Below are positions 7,999-10,984 of a DNA stretch of 10,984 bases, piece after piece. The stretch spans positions 1 to 10,984 of the forward strand of contig DROB01000393.1 of the NCBI GenBank assembly GCA_011321985.1. The letters run 5' to 3'. Source of the stretch: Gammaproteobacteria bacterium. Its GTDB lineage: Bacteria > Pseudomonadota > Gammaproteobacteria > SZUA-229. The translations under genes and the position numbers were made by a program. The notes beneath the pieces are model-generated. The model was given only the letters and a program-made list of their open reading frames with translations, ran no database searches and had not been told where the DNA came from. Position 1 is the first letter of the stretch; every line of letters begins with the position of its first letter.

Positions 7999-9429
7999 TT
8001 ACTGTGCGCCCTTGCCCAGCATGACTACCTCAGCCGTCTGCAAAAGTATCAGCAAGTCCAGTAATACACTGTAATTTTTGACATAGAACAGGTCGTACTG
8101 CAGCTTCTCAATACTGTCTTCCTCCGTATCACCATAGGCATAACATATCTGCGCCCACCCTGTCAGACCCGGTTTTACTCTATGGCGCTCCTCATAATAA
8201 GGAATAGTTTGAGAAAGTTTCTCGATAAACTCAGGTCGCTCAGGCCGCGGCCCGACAAAACTCATGTCTCCATTCAATACGTTATACAGCTGCGGCAACT
8301 CATCTAGCCGGCATTTCCGAATAAAAGCACCGACCTGAGTGATACGTGAATCATTTTTACTCGCCCAGCGTGCCACACCGTCTTTTTCGGCATCGGTGAC
8401 CATACTACGAAACTTATATATCTTAAACAGCATGCCATCCTGTTTAACCCTTGTCTGGCTATAAAGGATCGGGCCACGGCCACGGCTTTCTATAAAAATT
8501 GCCAGACTCACCATCAGGGTAAACGGTAGCGCTATCGGTAACAGTGTAAGTACGACCAGGATATCCAGAGAGCGCTTACCTACCCTGCGGACCGTTCCGA
8601 CTTCAAAACCATCTGCCAGATATAACCAGCTGGGGTTCAGCATATCCAGTCGAATTTTGCCCGCACGGCGCTCAAAAAAAGTCACCATATCCAGGATATT
8701 GACACCACTCATCTTGCAGTCGATCAGGCCCTTTGTTGGAAATTTCTGTGACCTTCGATCATCCACAGCAATAACAATCTCATCGATATCGTTCTCTTCA
8801 ACATACCGAATCAATGGTACATCCAGTGTTATAGCATTGCTATCTGTGGCTATCCCGTCGCCTTCCATTGCCACGAACGCAATAATATCGAGCCCTTTCA
8901 GCTCACCGGAGCTGACGGCATCCCGGATCAGACCGGCCTTTTTACCCGAGCCCAGCACCAGGACGCGCGTCCACATACTATGCTCTTTAACCACCCGTCT
9001 GAAAAAAAGTCGGACGACAGAGATAAATAGAAAGCTAAGTGCCACCGCTAGAAAAAGTGCGCCACGACCAAGAAAAAACTGGGGAACAAAATAAAAACTA
9101 ACGCCCAGGGGAATCAGGCCCAGCAATAATCCGCTTGCGATCCGCAGGACCAGCATATTGATAAAACGCCCCGTCTGCCGCTGATACAGCCCGAAAGCAA
9201 CCAGACTGAGTTGCAGTACGACAGCATAGACCAGTGCCTTGGGCCAGAACGAGGCATAATCAAACTGCCACTCACTTTCCCAGAACCGGATAATAAAAGC
9301 GAAATAGAGCGAGAATATTAATACCAGAAACTCAACCGCCGCCAACACGACGAATTCAGTTGGTATGTAATATCTGGAAAATTTTGTTGAGTGACGAAAA
9401 AATTTAACGGTGCCCATAATAGCAACCAA
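7999..9429 (-). CDS. epsB: EpsB-type undecaprenyl-phosphate sugar-phosphate transferase (PEP-CTERM/XrtA system)
   Basis: This inner-membrane enzyme moves a sugar-1-phosphate from a nucleotide sugar to undecaprenyl phosphate, the first step of the exopolysaccharide repeat. Of its 476 residues, 25-145 hold four or so membrane helices. Residues 150-225 form a Rossmann-like domain (VLVLGSGKKAG, 156-166). From 284 onward is the bacterial sugar transferase domain: an anchoring re-entrant helix (288-314), KFRSM (339-343), the catalytic Asp376-Glu377 dyad in RLDELPQ, VGPRPERP (392-399), PGLTGWAQI (420-428) and YDLFYVKNYS near the end. Architecture and neighbours fit the EpsB family of PEP-CTERM loci; the sugar cannot be told. 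The 9429 start is TTG, with AGGGA 5 bases upstream. An in-frame ATG at 9417 is the alternative but is 17 bases from that site. Transcription probably starts near 9493. Confidence 0.93.
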   Translation of the reverse strand: MVAIMGTVKFFRHSTKFSRYYIPTEFVVLAAVEFLVLIFSLYFAFIIRFWESEWQFDYASFWPKALVYAVVLQLSLVAFGLYQRQTGRFINMLVLRIASGLLLGLIPLGVSFYFVPQFFLGRGALFLAVALSFLFISVVRLFFRRVVKEHSMWTRVLVLGSGKKAGLIRDAVSSGELKGLDIIAFVAMEGDGIATDSNAITLDVPLIRYVEENDIDEIVIAVDDRRSQKFPTKGLIDCKMSGVNILDMVTFFERRAGKIRLDMLNPSWLYLADGFEVGTVRRVGKRSLDILVVLTLLPIALPFTLMVSLAIFIESRGRGPILYSQTRVKQDGMLFKIYKFRSMVTDAEKDGVARWASKNDSRITQVGAFIRKCRLDELPQLYNVLNGDMSFVGPRPERPEFIEKLSQTIPYYEERHRVKPGLTGWAQICYAYGDTEEDSIEKLQYDLFYVKNYSVLLDLLILLQTAEVVMLGKGAQ

Positions 9430-9439
9430 ACATATCCCT
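9427..9439 (-). promoter_or_regulatory. epsB: Ribosome binding site and TTG start of epsB
   Basis: AGGGA at 9439-9435 is spaced 5 bases from TTG at 9429-9427. No comparable site precedes the in-frame ATG at 9417. An out-of-frame ATG (9433-9431) lies inside the spacer. The spacing argues for the rare TTG start, adding four residues (M-V-A-I) to the protein. Confidence 0.5.
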
Positions 9440-9499
9440 GAAATAAAATGCCGTTACAGTGACTTGTCGGCCCATATCATGATAAACATCTATTGTAGA

Positions 9500-9527
9500 A
9501 TTCTAGCACTTATCCCTGATTTGACCA
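9500..9527 (-). promoter_or_regulatory. epsB: Candidate epsB promoter P2 with extended -10
   Basis: On the minus strand, TGGTCA (9527-9522, 4 of 6 consensus) is followed after 16 bases by TAGAAT (9505-9500, 5 of 6). TGC immediately before it gives the extended -10 form TGnTAnAAT. The predicted start near 9493 leaves an untranslated leader of about 64 bases before the TTG. It would give transcription of epsB independent of the upstream terminator-like hairpin. Confidence 0.45.
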
Positions 9528-9537
9528 GTGTATGAAC

Positions 9538-9554
9538 GTTAACTATTTGTTAAC
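9538..9554. promoter_or_regulatory. Operator-like palindrome upstream of the epsB promoter
   Basis: GTTAAC-TATTT-GTTAAC is a perfect 6+6 inverted repeat in which each arm is itself palindromic. It begins 11 bases upstream of the -35 of the proximal promoter, centred near -53 of the predicted start. That spacing suits an activator or an upstream repressor site. No regulator is assigned. Confidence 0.4.
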
Positions 9555-9573
9555 AGGGCTTCACTCCCGGCAC

Positions 9574-9607
9574 AAAAAATCATGGCGAGAGACCAAAGGT
9601 GCTCTCG
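9574..9607 (-). terminator. Terminator-like hairpin upstream of epsB
   Basis: In the minus-strand RNA, CGAGAG-(C)-ACC pairs with GGU-CUCUCG around a UUU loop (9607-9586): nine base pairs with one bulged base. Six U residues follow (9579-9574) after a 6-base spacer. The spacer is longer than in strong intrinsic terminators. It could end transcription from P1 or read-through from the ATPase gene about 310 bases upstream. The 5' arm can be captured by the upstream AAAGGU, which would give an antitermination fold. Confidence 0.4.
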
Positions 9608-9621
9608 TATAACTGAAAATA

Positions 9622-9664
9622 ACGACCTTTCCATGCTACCACTCGTAGCAACTGCCCAGGTCAC
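9622..9664 (-). ncRNA. Candidate two-part hairpin of an untranslated leader
   Basis: In the minus-strand RNA an outer stem GACCU (9662-9658) pairs with AGGUC (9628-9624). It can be extended by two wobble pairs to 9664/9622. It encloses an internal loop and an inner perfect 6-bp stem UGCUAC/GUAGCA (9650-9645 with 9639-9634) with a 5-base loop. The 3' arm of the outer stem overlaps AAAGGU (9630-9625), which could instead pair with ACCUUU (9600-9595) in the downstream hairpin. Stems this short can arise by chance, so conservation would be decisive. Confidence 0.3.
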
Positions 9665-9735
9665 CTCCCTATCGGCTGATTTATCGACAGAAAAACCGTA
9701 CCCGAGTATTCTTGACTGGATCAGCCATCCCCGTC

Positions 9736-9765
9736 ATTAGAACTGATCTGAATATTTTTTGTCAT
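9736..9765 (-). promoter_or_regulatory. Candidate sigma-70 promoter P1 (leader/sRNA)
   Basis: On the minus strand, a -35 ATGACA (9765-9760, 5 of 6 consensus bases) is followed after 18 bases by a -10 TCTAAT (9741-9736, 5 of 6). Initiation would be near 9729, about 300 bases upstream of epsB. It lies upstream of the paired hairpins and would transcribe them. This is a consensus match only. Confidence 0.4.
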
Positions 9766-9777
9766 GACTTATGTCAT
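9760..9777. promoter_or_regulatory. Operator-like inverted repeats over the P1 -35
   Basis: Two overlapping palindromes share arms. GTCATGAC at 9761-9768 is a perfect 8-mer. ATGAC-TTAT-GTCAT at 9764-9777 is a perfect 5+5 repeat. TGTCAT occurs at 9760 and again at 9772, 12 bases apart. The position over and just upstream of the P1 -35 fits a repressor or activator site; the binding protein is unknown. Confidence 0.35.
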
Positions 9778-9916
9778 AAACGCCTGAGATTGGGTCGATA
9801 ACCGCTTGATTTTGCATGTGTGCTGACCGCAACAGCGGCGGCCAGATTATCCGGGAAAATGCACCGGTGGGAAGCACAGGACAACTTTCCTGCAAAGAGA
9901 AAACAACATAACAGAA

Positions 9917-10807
9917 TTAACCCGCTGCCAGTTTTTTTATACCACCCACATATTCACCCAGCGCGCGTCTGGCCACGGGGGTCAACAGGCCTTCGCGATG
10001 AAGCTCGACGATAACGACCAGCGCATCCCCACCGACCAGCTTATCCTTTTTTTCCAGGCCCGCATGCAGGAACAAACGATGACAGATAAGATTAATCCGT
10101 CTGGGTACGCCTGCGCTAAAATTATGGACCAGACTGCAGACCTCGTCCGTAAAGGAAGGGTGGTTCTTCCACCCTACACAACGAAGCCGATGCACGATGT
10201 AATCGACCGTCTGCTCAAAATCGAGGGGTTTCAGTTGAGCGGCGGCAATTAATCGCTGATGAAATTGCTCCATCCCGGGGGACCTTATCAGGTCCATCAA
10301 AGACTCCTGTCCTACTAAAAAAATCTGCAACAATAACTGGCCATTATCTTCCAGGTTAGACAATAACCGTAATTCTTCCAAAGACTCTGCCGACAGGCCC
10401 TGTGCTTCATCAACGATCAAAATGATACGACGCCCTTCGGCCTTCTCCTGCCTGAGAAACAACATGAACTCACGCATCGCATTGATATTGCTGGAATGAC
10501 CCACCTGCAGTGAAAAAGCGTCAGCCACCATCTCAACCAGGCCACCGGCACCCAGTTGCACATTGGTGACCACACCAACTTTAACCTGTGATAAATCCAG
10601 CTCGGAGAGCAAAGAAGCAATTAATGTGGTCTTACCCGTTCCCGGTGAACCAGTGATGGCCACGATTCCTTCACCTTCATTAATTGCGTATTTTAAATAG
10701 GATTTGGCATCATCGTAAGTGCGATGCCCGAAAGAAAACCTGTGGTCAGGACTCAGGCGAAAAGGCTGGCCCTGCAGGTTATAAACTGATTTGTATACAT
10801 CAAGCAT
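9917..10807 (-). CDS. XrtA-associated ATPase (GspA/ExeA-like, PEP-CTERM locus)
   Basis: This 296-residue AAA ATPase belongs to the ExeA/GspA-like group found beside EPS and exosortase A genes. The N-terminus (YNLQGQPFRLSPDHRFSFGH, residues 9-28) is the typical entry of the group. Walker A is GSPGTGKTT (53-61), Walker B is LIVDEAQ (130-136, with Asp133 and Glu134), followed by EELRLLSNLE and LVGQESL (164-170). A winged-helix-like part around GVPRRINLICHRLF closes the ATPase. There is no membrane segment or C-terminal peptidoglycan-binding domain, unlike full-length ExeA/GspA. Its role is inferred to be energising or assembling an EPS/protein export apparatus. The ATG at 10807 fits the family start, but the Shine-Dalgarno is poor (GGGA about 11 bases upstream). 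It is separated from epsB by 487 non-coding bases and so may end an upstream EPS operon. Confidence 0.92.
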   Translation of the reverse strand: MLDVYKSVYNLQGQPFRLSPDHRFSFGHRTYDDAKSYLKYAINEGEGIVAITGSPGTGKTTLIASLLSELDLSQVKVGVVTNVQLGAGGLVEMVADAFSLQVGHSSNINAMREFMLFLRQEKAEGRRIILIVDEAQGLSAESLEELRLLSNLEDNGQLLLQIFLVGQESLMDLIRSPGMEQFHQRLIAAAQLKPLDFEQTVDYIVHRLRCVGWKNHPSFTDEVCSLVHNFSAGVPRRINLICHRLFLHAGLEKKDKLVGGDALVVIVELHREGLLTPVARRALGEYVGGIKKLAAG

Positions 10808-10984
10808 CGGTCATTTATCCCGGCCAACGCCCGAGACAGCATACTCCACTTTAAGGTCCACGCAAAAATCCTTTTAAGACAATTTGAACATCCCGCAAAA
10901 ATTCCAGCAAGATGATACGTATTCACCCTAAAGACTACTGTCTCACTGCCAGAAGCAGCAAATTCTACCATAGAAACACTTGCC
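10808..10984 (-). other. Region upstream of the ATPase gene, no gene supported
   Basis: These 177 bases at the right edge show no recognisable coding sequence. One minus-strand frame is open from the edge to 10753, where it overlaps the ATPase start, but its translation resembles no family I know and is rich in Cys, Trp and Arg in a non-protein-like way. The other two frames stop at 10965 and 10943, so an upstream gene could end here. A weak promoter-like pair (TTGCTG, 17 bases, TCAAAT) is not strong enough to call. Confidence 0.4.

Larger units (their letters stand above)
9430..9916 (-). other. Long structured intergenic region upstream of epsB
   Basis: This 487-base stretch between the ATPase stop and the epsB start has no supported protein gene on either strand. 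Read on the minus strand it holds, in order: about 140 bases with nothing recognised after the ATPase stop, an inverted-repeat cluster overlapping a sigma-70-like promoter, a two-part hairpin, a terminator-like hairpin, a palindromic 17-mer, a second promoter with extended -10, and the epsB ribosome binding site. The elements are listed separately. No match to a riboswitch class I know was seen; the conserved motifs of the cyclic-di-GMP-I aptamer are absent. Confidence 0.7.

Noticed and set aside
9820..10014. 64-codon plus-strand ORF over the ATPase 3' end
   Set aside because: It has no recognisable domain and is antisense to the ATPase for much of its length.
10753..10971. 72-codon minus-strand ORF overlapping the ATPase start
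   Set aside because: It overlaps a confidently identified gene in another frame and its product resembles no family I know.
1..10984. CRISPR arrays, insertion sequences, tRNA or rRNA genes
   Set aside because: No regularly spaced direct repeats, transposase motifs, terminal repeats or structured RNA gene sequences were seen.

Overview
The window comes from a diderm bacterium, most likely a Gamma- or Betaproteobacterium of medium GC. It carries a PEP-CTERM/exosortase A (XrtA) locus, which is typical of floc-, biofilm- or EPS-forming environmental Pseudomonadota. The taxon is inferred from protein families and composition by eye, not from any marker gene. Every real gene lies on the minus strand, so the window reads biologically from high to low coordinates.

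In transcription order: (i) positions 10984-10808 hold about 180 bases with no convincing gene. (ii) 10807-9917 encodes the XrtA-associated GspA/ExeA-like ATPase. (iii) 9916-9430 is a 487-base non-coding stretch with two candidate sigma-70 promoters, two inverted-repeat operator candidates, a two-part hairpin and a terminator-like hairpin whose arms could pair alternatively. It looks like a regulatory leader or small RNA. (iv) 9429-7999 encodes an EpsB-type initiating sugar-phosphate transferase. (v) 7885-7508 encodes a small lipoprotein with one fibronectin type III-like domain. (vi) 7352-5280 is prsK, a membrane histidine kinase. (vii) 5194-3830 is prsR, a sigma-54-type response regulator. 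(viii) 3809-2241 is xrtA, exosortase A fused to an EpsI domain. (ix) 2171 to the left edge is prsT, a TPR lipoprotein cut off by the window.

How they work together: EpsB starts the exopolysaccharide repeat unit on undecaprenyl phosphate. The ATPase belongs to the export/assembly set that accompanies it. XrtA cleaves PEP-CTERM tails of exported proteins at the inner membrane. PrsK/PrsR is the dedicated two-component system, which acts with RNA polymerase sigma-54 on PEP-CTERM and EPS promoters. PrsT is the outer-membrane or periplasmic TPR partner. No PEP-CTERM substrate and no convincing -24/-12 promoter was found in this window, so substrates and PrsR targets presumably lie elsewhere. The gene set is a known system; the least explained part is the structured intergenic region upstream of epsB.
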